Shown: piece after piece, positions 8,012 through 17,138 of the stretch
Numbering within the stretch: the first letter of the stretch is position 1
Layout: each line of letters begins with the position of its first letter
Assembly (NCBI RefSeq): GCF_014860165.1
Contig: NZ_JACZKG010000071.1
Location: 1-64,000 of the forward strand
From: Devosia sp.
Lineage (GTDB): Bacteria; Pseudomonadota; Alphaproteobacteria; Rhizobiales; Devosiaceae
Reading direction: 5' to 3'
Length of the DNA stretch: 64,000 nt
Notes under the pieces: generated by a model
Seen by the model: the letters and a program-made list of their open reading frames with translations, nothing else
What the model was told of the DNA's origin: nothing
The model's database searches: none
Made by a program: the position numbers and the translations under genes

Positions 8012-11000
8012 TTATTCGAACCGCACCAGCAAATCCTTGGCGTCGATCTGGTCGCCCGGCTTGATCAAGAGTTCCGCGATCACGCCATCCACCTCGGCAT
8101 GGATGGCGGTCTCCATCTTCATCGCTTCGATCGAGCACAGCACGTCGCCGGCCGTGACATGTTGCCCCTGCTTGACCGCCAGCGTCGAGATCACCCCCGG
8201 CATGGGCGCGCCCACCTGCTTGGGGTCGCCCAGGGCCGCCTTGGCCCGCACCTTGACGTCGCCCACCTTGAGCCGGTCCGGCACCAGGATAGTGCGCGGC
8301 TGGCCATTGAGGTCGAAGAACACGCGCACTTCGCCCTTTTCATTGGTGGGAGCGCGGCCGAGATATTGCAGCACCAGCGTTTTGCCCTTCTCGATATCGA
8401 CGAAGAGCTCATCGCCTTCCGAAAGGCCGTAGAAATAGACCGGCGTCGGCAGGACTTCCGTCGGCCCATAGCGCTCCTGGGTCTTTTCGAAATCCGAATA
8501 GACCTTGGGATACATGAGATACGAGGCCAGCCGGAAATCGTCGATCGGGTGTCCCACCTCGTCTGATATCTTCTTGCGCTCGGCCTCGAGATCGACGGGC
8601 TTGAGATAGGAACCCGGCCGCTCGGTGATCGGCGCCTTGCCCTTGAGCACCTTCTTCTGCAGCGCCTTGGGGAAGCCGCCCGGTGGCTGACCCAGATCGC
8701 CGGCAAAGAAGCCGACTACGGAGTCCGGGAAGGCGATATCGCGATTGGGATCTTCCACATCGGCGCGGGTCAGCCCGGCCGAAACCATGGCCAAAGCCAT
8801 GTCGCCGACCACCTTGGACGATGGCGTCACCTTGACGATATCGCCGAACATCTGGTTGACGTCGGCATAGGTCTGCGCGACCTCGTGCCAGCGCGTTTCG
8901 AGCCCCAGCGAGCGCGCCTGTTCCTTGAGATTGGTGAACTGCCCACCGGGCATTTCGTGCAGATAGACTTCCGAAGCCCCGCCCTTGAGATCGCTTTCAA
9001 AGGCCCGGTACTGGGTGCGCACAGCCTCCCAATAGAACGAGATCTGGCGGATCGCCTTTGCGTCAAGCCCGGGGTCGCGCTCGCCACCGGCCAAAGCCGC
9101 GACGATCGAGCCCAGCGTCGGCTGGCTGGTGGTGCCTGAAAGAGCATCCATCGCCGCGTCGATCGCGTCGACCCCCGCATCCACCGCCGCCAGCACCGTG
9201 GCCGAAGCAGCGCCCGACGTGTCATGCGTATGCAGGTGGATCGGCAGGCTGGTCTCGTTGCGCAGCGTGGCGATCAGCTTGCGCGCCGCGGCGGGCTTGA
9301 GCAGACCCGCCATGTCCTTGAGCCCCAGCACATGCGCGCCGGCCTTTTCCAGTTCCTGTGCCAGCCCGACATAGTATTTGAGGTCATACTTGGCGCGGTT
9401 GGGGTCGAGGACATCACCGGTATAGCAGATGACGCCCTCGGCGACCTTGCCCTCCTCGATGACCGCATCGAGCGAGACGCGCATGTTCTCGACCCAGTTG
9501 AGGCAATCGAACACGCGGAAGATGTCGACGCCGCCGGCCGCTGCCTGCTTGACGAAGAACTTGACGACATTGTCGGCATAATTGGTGTAGCCCACGCCAT
9601 TGCTGCCGCGCAGCAGCATCTGCGTCAGGATATTGGGCGCGCCTTCGCGCACCTTGGCCAGCCGCTCCCACGGATCCTCGTTGAGGAAGCGCATCGACAC
9701 GTCAAACGTCGCCCCGCCCCAGCATTCCAGCGAAAACAGGTTGGGCAGGCCCCGGCTATAGGCCTGGGCAATGCGGGTAATGTCGAACGAGCGCATCCGC
9801 GTGGCGAGAAGCGACTGGTGGGCATCGCGCATGGTGGTGTCGGTGAACAGCACCCGGCTCTGCTTCTTCATCCACCTGGCGAGCGCCTCCGGACCATCCC
9901 GGTCCAGGATCTGCCGGCTGCCCTCGATGGCGCTGAGAACCGGGAATTCCGGCACGACAGGCGCCGCGGCCTCGGCCGGCGGCCGCGGCCGATCGCGCAC
10001 TTCGGGGTGCCCGTTGACCGTGACGTCGGCGATATAGCTCAGAAGCTTGGTCGCGCGATCCCGGCGCGGCTTGAAGTTGAAGAGCTCCGGCGTCGTATCG
10101 ATGAAGCGCGTCGTGTAGCGGTTCTCGACGAAGTCAGGATGGGTGATGATGTTTTCGAGGAAGGCCAGGTTGGTCGCGACCCCGCGGATGCGGAACTCGC
10201 GCAAAGCGCGGTGCATGCGGGCAATCGCCTCCTCGGCACTCGGCGCCCAGCAGGTGACCTTTTCCAGCAGTGGATCGTAATAGCGGGTGATCACCGCTCC
10301 CGCATAGGCCGTGCCGCCATCGAGGCGAACGCCAAAGCCGGTGGCGCCGCGATAGGCGGTGATGCGGCCATAGTCGGGGATGAAGTTCTGCTCCGGGTCT
10401 TCGGTGGTCACCCGGCATTGGATGGCATTGCCGTTGAGGTGAATATCCTCCTGCAGCGGCACGCCTGATTCCGGCGTACCGATCACAGCGCCATCGAGCA
10501 GATGGATCTGCGCCTTGACGATGTCGATGCCGGTCACTTCCTCGGTGACGGTGTGCTCCACCTGGATGCGCGGGTTCACTTCGATGAAGTAGAACTTATC
10601 GGTATCGGCATCCATCAGGAATTCGACCGTGCCGGCGCCACGATAATTGGCGGCATTGCCCAGGCGCACCGCTGCGTCGGTCAGTTCCTTGCGCACGGCT
10701 TCCGAAAGGTAGGGGGCCGGCGCCCGCTCCACCACCTTCTGGTTGCGCCGCTGCACCGAGCAGTCGCGTTCATAGAGGTGGACGAGGTTGCCATGGTCGT
10801 CGCCGATCAGTTGCACCTCGACATGGCGCGCCCGCTCGATCAGCTTTTCGAGATACATCTCGTCCTTGCCGAAGGCGGCCTTGGCCTCGCGCTTGCCCTC
10901 GGACACTTCGGCGATCAGGGTGCTCTCGTCCATGATGCGGCGCATCCCGCGCCCGCCGCCGCCCCAGCTGGCCTTGAGCATCAGTGGATAGCCGATCTCG

Positions 11001-11452
11001 GCGGCCAGCTTCTTGATGGTTTCCGGATCATCCGGCAGCGCCTCGGTGGCCGGCACCACCGGCACATTGGACGCGATGGCCATGTTGCGCGCCGCAACCT
11101 TGTTGCCCAGGTCACGCATGGTCTGGGCGCGCGGGCCGATGAAGATAATGCCGGCATCCTCGCAGGCATCGACGAATTCCGGCGACTCCGACAGCAGCCC
11201 ATAGCCGGGATGGATCGCATCGGCGCCCGAAATGCGGGCAATGCGAATATATTCGTCGATCTGCAGATACGCCTCGACCGGCCCCTTGCCCTTGCCGATC
11301 AGATAGGCCTCGTCGGCCTTGAACCGATGCAGGGCCAGCTTGTCCTCTTCGGCATAGGCCGCCACCGTCTTGAGCCCGAGCTCATTGGCGGCGCGGAACA
11401 CGCGGATGGCGATTTCGCTGCGGTTGGCGACGAGGATTTTCTTGATCGGCAT
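8012..11452 (-). CDS. pyc: Pyruvate carboxylase
   Basis: A 1146-residue single-chain biotin enzyme that makes oxaloacetate from pyruvate, bicarbonate and ATP to replenish the TCA cycle. Domain order: biotin carboxylase (1-460; ATP-grasp glycine loop near GGGGRGMRR, and the RDCSVQRRNQK motif), carboxyltransferase TIM barrel (about 530-810; DTTMRDAHQSLLATR start), the PYC-specific allosteric region, then the C-terminal biotinyl domain with the biotin-carrying lysine in EAMKMET. Length is normal. The ATG at 11452 (MPIKKILVANRSEIA) matches family starts; a 12-codon upstream extension is not conserved-looking. Monocistronic with its own terminator. Confidence 0.97.
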   Translation of the reverse strand: MPIKKILVANRSEIAIRVFRAANELGLKTVAAYAEEDKLALHRFKADEAYLIGKGKGPVEAYLQIDEYIRIARISGADAIHPGYGLLSESPEFVDACEDAGIIFIGPRAQTMRDLGNKVAARNMAIASNVPVVPATEALPDDPETIKKLAAEIGYPLMLKASWGGGGRGMRRIMDESTLIAEVSEGKREAKAAFGKDEMYLEKLIERARHVEVQLIGDDHGNLVHLYERDCSVQRRNQKVVERAPAPYLSEAVRKELTDAAVRLGNAANYRGAGTVEFLMDADTDKFYFIEVNPRIQVEHTVTEEVTGIDIVKAQIHLLDGAVIGTPESGVPLQEDIHLNGNAIQCRVTTEDPEQNFIPDYGRITAYRGATGFGVRLDGGTAYAGAVITRYYDPLLEKVTCWAPSAEEAIARMHRALREFRIRGVATNLAFLENIITHPDFVENRYTTRFIDTTPELFNFKPRRDRATKLLSYIADVTVNGHPEVRDRPRPPAEAAAPVVPEFPVLSAIEGSRQILDRDGPEALARWMKKQSRVLFTDTTMRDAHQSLLATRMRSFDITRIAQAYSRGLPNLFSLECWGGATFDVSMRFLNEDPWERLAKVREGAPNILTQMLLRGSNGVGYTNYADNVVKFFVKQAAAGGVDIFRVFDCLNWVENMRVSLDAVIEEGKVAEGVICYTGDVLDPNRAKYDLKYYVGLAQELEKAGAHVLGLKDMAGLLKPAAARKLIATLRNETSLPIHLHTHDTSGAASATVLAAVDAGVDAIDAAMDALSGTTSQPTLGSIVAALAGGERDPGLDAKAIRQISFYWEAVRTQYRAFESDLKGGASEVYLHEMPGGQFTNLKEQARSLGLETRWHEVAQTYADVNQMFGDIVKVTPSSKVVGDMALAMVSAGLTRADVEDPNRDIAFPDSVVGFFAGDLGQPPGGFPKALQKKVLKGKAPITERPGSYLKPVDLEAERKKISDEVGHPIDDFRLASYLMYPKVYSDFEKTQERYGPTEVLPTPVYFYGLSEGDELFVDIEKGKTLVLQYLGRAPTNEKGEVRVFFDLNGQPRTILVPDRLKVGDVKVRAKAALGDPKQVGAPMPGVISTLAVKQGQHVTAGDVLCSIEAMKMETAIHAEVDGVIAELLIKPGDQIDAKDLLVRFE

Positions 11453-11554
11453 ATAGGTCCGTCCGAGCAGGAGGGGTTGGGGACCCATGACGGGTCCGGC
11501 TCAGGTAGTCACGGACGGCAGGGACGGTTGACCGCCCAACCGTCGCGGGCAGAT

Positions 11555-11971
11555 CTAGTCGCGGCTGAGATGGCCGGCGAGATGGCTCATATCGTAGCCG
11601 GCCTCGGCCGCCTCGCGAATGATTTCCCCCGCATCCATCGTTCCGGCCTGGCTCAGCGCCCACAACGTGGTCGAGCGCGTTCCTGATCGGCAGAAGCAGA
11701 AGACCGGACCCGCGCTCCCCTCGAGCACGGATTTGGTCCTTTCGACCATGTCGGGGGAAACCCCTTCACGGCCCAGTGGAATGAAATGGTAGGCGAGTCC
11801 GGCAGCCTTGGTGGCCGCCTCGATTTCAGCGCCCGCGGGCTGGTCGGAGGATTCCCCGTCGGGGCGATTGTTGATGATGGCGACGAAACCGGCGGCTTTG
11901 AGCGCTGCGATATCAGCGGGCTGAATCTGCCCCGATACGCTGACATGATCGTTGATCCGCTTCAAATCCAA
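11555..11971 (-). CDS. DUF442 / TIGR01244 family phosphatase-like protein
   Basis: A 138-residue cytosolic protein with the tyrosine-phosphatase-like fold of the Blh N-terminal family. Early INDHVSVSGQI and the NRPDGE segment are followed by FCRSGTRSTTLW, where C-R-S-G-T-R is the phosphate-binding C-x5-R loop. Relatives are annotated as sulfur transferases or beta-lactamase-hydrolase-like proteins; the true substrate is unknown. It lies downstream of pyc's 5' end but on the same strand, 102 bases upstream, so it could be read into pyc. No promoter is evident between them. Confidence 0.82.
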   Translation of the reverse strand: MDLKRINDHVSVSGQIQPADIAALKAAGFVAIINNRPDGESSDQPAGAEIEAATKAAGLAYHFIPLGREGVSPDMVERTKSVLEGSAGPVFCFCRSGTRSTTLWALSQAGTMDAGEIIREAAEAGYDMSHLAGHLSRD

Positions 11972-12080
11972 GGCGCTACTCCCGCTGCCGCATCAAGGCT
12001 TCCCGGGCCCCTTATATCCGCGCGCTCGCGTCGGACGCAACTGCGACAGAAGGATGGCTGTCGTGAACCTGTCGCGCTGA

Positions 12081-13127
12081 TCAACCCACGCCTGGCGTGT
12101 ATCGGGCCAGCGCCTTTATCACCTGCTTGGCGGTCACCCGGCCGATCTGCTGGCCACCCTCGTCCACCACACCCACCCACTCGTGCTCGGCGAACAGGGG
12201 CAACACGTCCTCGCAGCGCGCATCCTTGGGCACCGAGTGCTCACAGGGCTCGTGCGCCCCCCGTTCCATGATCGATCGAACATGGATGGCCCGCGCCTTG
12301 TTCACATCGCGCACGAATTCCTCGATATGCGCGTTGCCCGGGCGCAGCACGATATCCTCCGGCTTGCCCTCCTGCTGCACCGCACCATCCTTGAGCACGG
12401 CGATGCGGTCGCCGATCTTGAGCGCCTCGTCGAAATCGTGGGTGATGAACAGGATGGTCTTGCCCAGCGACTTCTGCAGTTCGATCAGCTGATCCTGCAT
12501 GCCAGAGCGGATCAGCGGGTCGAGCGCGGAAAAGGCCTCGTCCATCAGGATGATGTCGGTATCCATCGCCAGCGCCCTGGCGAGGCCCACCCGCTGCTGC
12601 TGACCGCCCGAAAGCTGGCGCGGCCGGCTCTGCTCATAGCCGGAGAGGCCGACAATCTCGATCCACTTGGCGGCCTCTTTCAGCCGTTCGGCCTTGCCCA
12701 TGCCCCGCACTTCGAGGCCATAGGCTACATTGTCGATCACCGAGCGATGCGGCAGCAGACCGAATTTCTGGAACACCATGGCGATCTGGCTGCGCCGATA
12801 GGTGCGCAACTCGTCCAGGCTCATCTTGAGCACGTCAGTGCCATTGACCACGATTTCACCGGCGGTCGGCTCGATGAGCCGGTTGACATGGCGGATCAGC
12901 GTCGACTTGCCCGAGCCGGACAGTCCCATGACCACATAGATCTGTCCCTTGGCGATATCGAGGGAGACATTGTCCAGCCCGACGACATGGTTGGTTTCGG
13001 CCTGCACCTCCGCCTTGGACTTGCCCGACTGCAGCAGCGTCAGGGCACCGGCTGCGTCGTCTCCGAAAATCTTGGTGACGCCGCGCATGGCGATGGCGAG
13101 GTCTTGCCGTGTATCGATCGCATTCAT
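12081..13127 (-). CDS. proV: Glycine betaine/proline ABC transporter, ATP-binding protein
   Basis: A 348-residue ATPase. Walker A is GLSGSGKSTL, the ABC signature is LSGGQQQRVGLARAL, Walker B is DIILMDEAFSALD, and the switch histidine is in FITHDFDEAL. A C-terminal CBS-like region (about 260-348) fits the osmotic-control part of ProV/OpuAA. It supplies energy for uptake of betaine-type osmolytes. The ATG at 13127 lies one base past the proW stop, so the proXWV order is kept and translation is coupled. Confidence 0.93.
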   Translation of the reverse strand: MNAIDTRQDLAIAMRGVTKIFGDDAAGALTLLQSGKSKAEVQAETNHVVGLDNVSLDIAKGQIYVVMGLSGSGKSTLIRHVNRLIEPTAGEIVVNGTDVLKMSLDELRTYRRSQIAMVFQKFGLLPHRSVIDNVAYGLEVRGMGKAERLKEAAKWIEIVGLSGYEQSRPRQLSGGQQQRVGLARALAMDTDIILMDEAFSALDPLIRSGMQDQLIELQKSLGKTILFITHDFDEALKIGDRIAVLKDGAVQQEGKPEDIVLRPGNAHIEEFVRDVNKARAIHVRSIMERGAHEPCEHSVPKDARCEDVLPLFAEHEWVGVVDEGGQQIGRVTAKQVIKALARYTPGVG

Positions 13128-13128
13128 G

Positions 13129-13998
13129 TCAGCGTGCCTCCGCCAGGCCGATGCGGGCCTGCAATTGTTTGCCAAAGGATTGGGTCACGCGATCAAAGAT
13201 GATCGCCAGGGCGACAATGCCCAGCCCGGCGAAGAGGCCCCGGCTGACTTCAAGCCGTCCGATGCCCTGCAGCACCTGGTAGCCCAGGCCACCCGCCCCG
13301 ATCATCGAGGCGATCACGACCATGGACAGCGCCATCATCGTCGTCTGGTTGACGCCGGCCAGGATCGTCGGCAGCGCCAGCGGAATCTGTACGCCCAGCA
13401 GGCGCTGGCGCGGATTGGTGCCAAAGGCACGACTGGCTTCCATCACCGCCGGATCGACCGAGCGCAGGCCCAAATCGGTCAGCCGCACCAGGGGCGGGGA
13501 GGCATAGACGATGGTGGCGATCAGCGCCGGGATCTTGCCGGGGCCGAAGATCATCACCGTGGGAATGAGATAGACGAAGCTCGGCAGCGTCTGCATCAGG
13601 TCGAGCAGCGGGGTAATGGCCTTGCGCACATTGAGCGAGCGGCTCATCCACACGCCGACCGGAATGGCGATGACGATGGCCGTGATGGTCGCCGCGATCA
13701 TCAGCGCTGTGGTGGTCATTGCATCTTTCCACAGGTCCATCACCCCCAGGAACAGCAGCGAAACCAGCACGGTCACCGGCAGCTTCCAGCCCCGGGTTGC
13801 CAACCACGCTATGGAGACCAGCACGGCCATGATCAGCCACCAGGGCGTGGCGACCAGCAGGTTCTCGATGGCCTTGAGCAGCATCAGCAGCGGATAGGCC
13901 GCCGCTTCGAACTCGCCGCCCCAGTTGCGCACGACCCAGTTAAGGCCATCATCGACAGCGCGGCGCAGCGGGCGGGTATCAATCAGTTCTGGAAACAC
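13129..13998 (-). CDS. proW: Glycine betaine/proline ABC transporter permease
   Basis: A 289-residue inner-membrane permease of the BPD family with about six membrane helices. The cytoplasmic coupling loop holds DPAVMEASRAFGTNPRQRLL, the EAA motif that contacts ProV. The last helices end before QSFGKQLQARIG. The gene sits between proX (gap 125 bp containing a strong stem-loop) and proV (1 bp gap). Length is normal for ProW-type proteins without the long N-terminal tail of the E. coli protein. Confidence 0.92.
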   Translation of the reverse strand: MFPELIDTRPLRRAVDDGLNWVVRNWGGEFEAAAYPLLMLLKAIENLLVATPWWLIMAVLVSIAWLATRGWKLPVTVLVSLLFLGVMDLWKDAMTTTALMIAATITAIVIAIPVGVWMSRSLNVRKAITPLLDLMQTLPSFVYLIPTVMIFGPGKIPALIATIVYASPPLVRLTDLGLRSVDPAVMEASRAFGTNPRQRLLGVQIPLALPTILAGVNQTTMMALSMVVIASMIGAGGLGYQVLQGIGRLEVSRGLFAGLGIVALAIIFDRVTQSFGKQLQARIGLAEAR

Positions 13999-14072
13999 GC
14001 TTTTTCTCTCTTGGAGCTTGGGCGCGCGATGCCGGAAAGCGTTCCTCTGCGCCTTCGGGCATCACGCGGAAA

Positions 14073-14096
14073 ACGGCCGGGTCGTAACCCGGCCGT
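14073..14096 (-). terminator. Stem-loop between proX and proW
   Basis: A perfect 10-bp stem ACGGCCGGGT/ACCCGGCCGT with a CGTA loop, 28 bases past the proX stop and before proW. There is no T-run after it on the minus strand. In ABC operons such a structure commonly protects the binding-protein mRNA and lowers read-through, giving more ProX than ProWV; that role is an inference here. Confidence 0.65.
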
Positions 14097-14123
14097 CCTG
14101 ACTTGCCACTGTGAGGCAGCACG

Positions 14124-15152
14124 TTAGCTAAGGCTTGCCTTGACCTTTTCGGCCACCTCGGGCGACACCCAGCCGCTCCACAGGTCTTCCTTGGTCAGAA
14201 GGAAATTCTCGGCCGTGGCTTCGGCATCAGCCTGGTTCTCGTCGCCATAGACCAGCAGTTCACTGATCTCGGCATTGGTCAGGCCAACCTTGCTGAAATA
14301 CTCGGCGACAGCCGGCGCTTCTTCCTGCAGCCATGCCGCGGCGCCAACCACCGCGGGCGAGCTCGGATAGGCTGTCTTGCCGGCCGGCTTGTCGCAATCG
14401 GGGTCGGTATTGCAGGCATAGACGGCCTGGTCGGGCTCACCCATGTCGAGCTGCACCGCATCATACTTGCCCAGGATGGCCGTCGGCCCCCAATAGTAGA
14501 ACAGGATCGGCTCTTCCCGCGTGAAGGCGCGGGCGATCGAGGCATCGAGCGCCCCGCCTGAACCCGGCGAGAACAGGTTCCAGGTCTCTTCCATGTCATA
14601 GGCCTCGAACAGCGCCGAAGTGGACAGTTCGCAGGCCCAGCCCGGCGGGCAGGAATAGATGCGGCCCTGCTCAGGATCTTCTGGATCGGCGAAGAGGTCC
14701 GGGCGGGCGATGACGGCTTCCGCAGTCGTCAGCTCGGGATGCGCGTCCTGCACATAGCGGGGGATGAACCAGCCTTCCACCGTGCCATCGGTAATGGCCT
14801 CGGAGAGCTGCACGACCTCGCCGGCCGCAATGCCTTCGGCCCAGGGCTCTTCGATGGCGCTGGTCCACAGCTCCGGCGCCACGGCTGGGGTGCCGCGTGT
14901 CAGCATGGACGATGAGGTGGGAACGGTATCGCCGGTCACGATCTCGACGTCGCAGCCAAAGCCGGCTTCGAGAATGGTGGCGTGAATATGGGCCAAGGCG
15001 GCCGCGGAGGGCCAGGTCATCTCGGCAATGTCGATGGTGCGGTCGGTGCCGCAGGCAGCGGCGTCGGTGTCCTGGGCCGTTGCGGGAAGACTGATTGCAG
15101 ACAAAAGCGCAACAGCCATCGCGGCGGCAATGCCACCGGATTTCAATATCAT
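14124..15152 (-). CDS. proX: Glycine betaine/proline ABC transporter, substrate-binding protein
   Basis: A 342-residue periplasmic protein. The signal peptide runs about residues 1-26 (hydrophobic core AAAMAVALLSAISLPATA, then AQDTDA). The OpuAC-type fold follows, with PAVAPELWTSA and EPILFYYWGPTAI, a tryptophan/tyrosine-rich region suited to binding quaternary amines. It is first in the proXWV transcription unit. AGGAGA lies 7 bases before the ATG. A strong promoter and an overlapping palindrome lie upstream (15184-15220). A diverged copy of this protein is encoded at 17139-18164. Confidence 0.92.
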   Translation of the reverse strand: MILKSGGIAAAMAVALLSAISLPATAQDTDAAACGTDRTIDIAEMTWPSAAALAHIHATILEAGFGCDVEIVTGDTVPTSSSMLTRGTPAVAPELWTSAIEEPWAEGIAAGEVVQLSEAITDGTVEGWFIPRYVQDAHPELTTAEAVIARPDLFADPEDPEQGRIYSCPPGWACELSTSALFEAYDMEETWNLFSPGSGGALDASIARAFTREEPILFYYWGPTAILGKYDAVQLDMGEPDQAVYACNTDPDCDKPAGKTAYPSSPAVVGAAAWLQEEAPAVAEYFSKVGLTNAEISELLVYGDENQADAEATAENFLLTKEDLWSGWVSPEVAEKVKASLS

Positions 15153-15183
15153 CAGGTCGTCTCCTGGATTTATGTGATGCCGG

Positions 15184-15220
15184 ACTATATTGCCAGCAAT
15201 ATCTCGTTGTCAAATTGACA
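15184..15220 (-). promoter_or_regulatory. proX promoter with overlapping palindromes
   Basis: On the minus strand a -35 box TTGACA (15213-15208), an 18-base spacer and a -10 box TATAGT (15189-15184) give a near-consensus housekeeping promoter about 30 bases before the proX ATG. Two perfect palindromes overlap it: TGTCAA-A-TTGACA (15208-15220, covering the -35) and ATATTG-CCAG-CAATAT (15187-15202, covering the -10). These could bind a repressor that responds to osmolarity or betaine; no regulator gene is adjacent. The rest of the 334-bp gap (15221-15486) is AT-rich for this genome, and I see no gene in it. Confidence 0.65.
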
Positions 15221-15486
15221 GATACTTCGACATAGTCTGTTGTCGACTCGTCGGTTTTCTTGGCATCATGACGAAGTTATACAATAGATCAACTATAGAA
15301 TACGCAAAACTTGCTCATCGAAGTTTTTGTGGATTGACCGTAAATTGCCAAGCAAGAAAAACTATTTTTGGCCGCCGCGATTTTGCCGCAAAGCTGCCCG
15401 TTTCCGGCTGGCGCGCACGACTGGCGGAGCTGCGCTTGTTCAGGGCGGCCGGGCCTGGCGCAGTTACGCGGGCTCTCGGCGACGTT

Positions 15487-17022
15487 TCAGGCAGCAACCG
15501 AGCTTGCGGCCCTTTCCAGGGCGCGCGGGCGGCCGAGCAGATAGCCCTGGAAGCTCGTGCAGCCGGCCTGGCGCAGCAGCGTGAACTGCTCCTGGGTCTC
15601 GATACCCTCGGCCACCACTTCAACCGGCAGGGCGCGGGCGATATCGCAGACGGCCGAGACGATCATGCCGTCAATGCGGCTGCTGCCCATATTGGCGACA
15701 TAGCTGCGATCGATCTTGATGATGTCGAAGGCAAAGCCGCGCAGATATTGCAGGCTCGCATGCCCGGCGCCGAAATCGTCGATGGCGATGCGCACGCCCA
15801 GCTTGCGCAGCGCCGCCAGGTTGGCCATCTCGATATCGCCGGCATTGAGCGGCACGGTCTCGGTCACTTCCACGATGATCGAGCGGGGGTCGGTGCTGGT
15901 TTCGTCGAGGATGGCCACGAAGCTGCGCGCGAAATCGGCATGGCGCAGCTGCACCGGCGAGACGTTGACGGCAACCGGCAGCCCGCCCAGATCCGGCAGA
16001 TCGTTGCAGGCGCGACGCAGCACCCATTCGCCCAATCTGCCGATAAGGTCGCTTTCCTCGGCGATCGGAATGAACTGCGCCGGTGGTATCATGCCGCGAA
16101 CCTGGTGGCGCCAGCGCACCAGCGCCTCATGCGAGCGAATGGTCATGTCGGCGCCGAATACCGGCTGGTAGTGCAGCTCCAGCTCCTCCATGAGCAGGGC
16201 AGCGCGCAGCTCGCGTTCCACGAAGCGCCGGTGGCGTTCATCGCCCAGCATGTCGGAGTCAAAGCTCACCACCGCGTGGCGGCCGTTCTTCTTGGCCTTG
16301 TAGAGCGCCAGGTCGGCCTTCGAGATCAGGTCCGCGGTGTCGACCGCATCCTGGGGCGACAGGGCCACCCCGATCGAGGCCGAGAGCCGCACCGGCCGGC
16401 CGGCAATGCTGACCGGGCGCTCCAGCGCGCGCAACAGCGCCTCGCCCAGCCGGCGCAGGGCCGCCTTGTTGTCATGGCCCGGTATCATGATGCCGAATTC
16501 GTCGCCGCCCAGCCGCCCGACAACGGCGCCCGGCGCCACCTGGTCGATGACGCGGGTCAGATGGACCAGCGCCGCATCGCCCGCGGCGTGGCCGGCGGTG
16601 TCATTGAGAATCTTGAGATTGTCCATGTCCAGTTGCAGATAGCCCACCGGCGTCTGCGAGCCGTGAAACACATGCACGGCCAGCGCATCCAGAAAATAGG
16701 CGCGCGTGAACACCCCCGTCAGCGCGTCGCGATGGCTCTGCGCCTGCGCCTGCTGCACCTGCCGCTGAATGTCCCTCAGATGCCGCGACAGCCAGTGATG
16801 ACCATAGCCCAGAATGGCCAGCAGCAGCAGGCCGCTCAGCAGGCTCCCCGCGGGCAGCATGTCGATGAACGTCGCATCCGCCAGCCCGAAAAACACCATT
16901 CCCCGCGCCGCGATAATGCCAAGCACAACCAGGGTCACCGCCACGGCGATGCGACGATAACCAGCGAGAATGACGGTGAAATCGGGTTTCATGATCGGCA
17001 GCGTCCGGACAGGTTGCCCCAT
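15487..17022 (-). CDS. Membrane GGDEF-EAL protein (c-di-GMP turnover)
   Basis: A 511-residue protein. Two membrane helices lie at about residues 22-75, with almost no periplasmic loop. A GGDEF domain (about 90-245) has an intact RLGGDEFGIM active site. An EAL domain (about 255-505) has intact EALVRW and the DDFGAGHASL metal-site loop. Both activities, making and breaking cyclic di-GMP, look possible. There is no PAS or other sensor domain, so input must come through the membrane part. An alternative ATG lies at 16992. It sits between two ProX-like genes; whether it belongs to them functionally is unknown. Confidence 0.9.
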   Translation of the reverse strand: MGQPVRTLPIMKPDFTVILAGYRRIAVAVTLVVLGIIAARGMVFFGLADATFIDMLPAGSLLSGLLLLAILGYGHHWLSRHLRDIQRQVQQAQAQSHRDALTGVFTRAYFLDALAVHVFHGSQTPVGYLQLDMDNLKILNDTAGHAAGDAALVHLTRVIDQVAPGAVVGRLGGDEFGIMIPGHDNKAALRRLGEALLRALERPVSIAGRPVRLSASIGVALSPQDAVDTADLISKADLALYKAKKNGRHAVVSFDSDMLGDERHRRFVERELRAALLMEELELHYQPVFGADMTIRSHEALVRWRHQVRGMIPPAQFIPIAEESDLIGRLGEWVLRRACNDLPDLGGLPVAVNVSPVQLRHADFARSFVAILDETSTDPRSIIVEVTETVPLNAGDIEMANLAALRKLGVRIAIDDFGAGHASLQYLRGFAFDIIKIDRSYVANMGSSRIDGMIVSAVCDIARALPVEVVAEGIETQEQFTLLRQAGCTSFQGYLLGRPRALERAASSVAA

Positions 17023-17138
17023 CTAGCGGCACCAAATCTGAACACGGCGTTAAGCGCCCAGAAAATTGTATATAAAACAAATGGTTAGCAACGCCAAGCC
17101 GGGCAATATACGACAACTCGATGACAGTGATGCGACGC

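Noticed and set aside
15190..17088. A 632-residue open frame on the plus strand across the GGDEF-EAL gene.
   Set aside because: It is the antisense of a clear GGDEF-EAL coding region in GC-rich DNA; composition is His/Arg/Gln-rich and no domain is visible. The same applies to the long plus-strand frames over the receptors, pyc and cheA.
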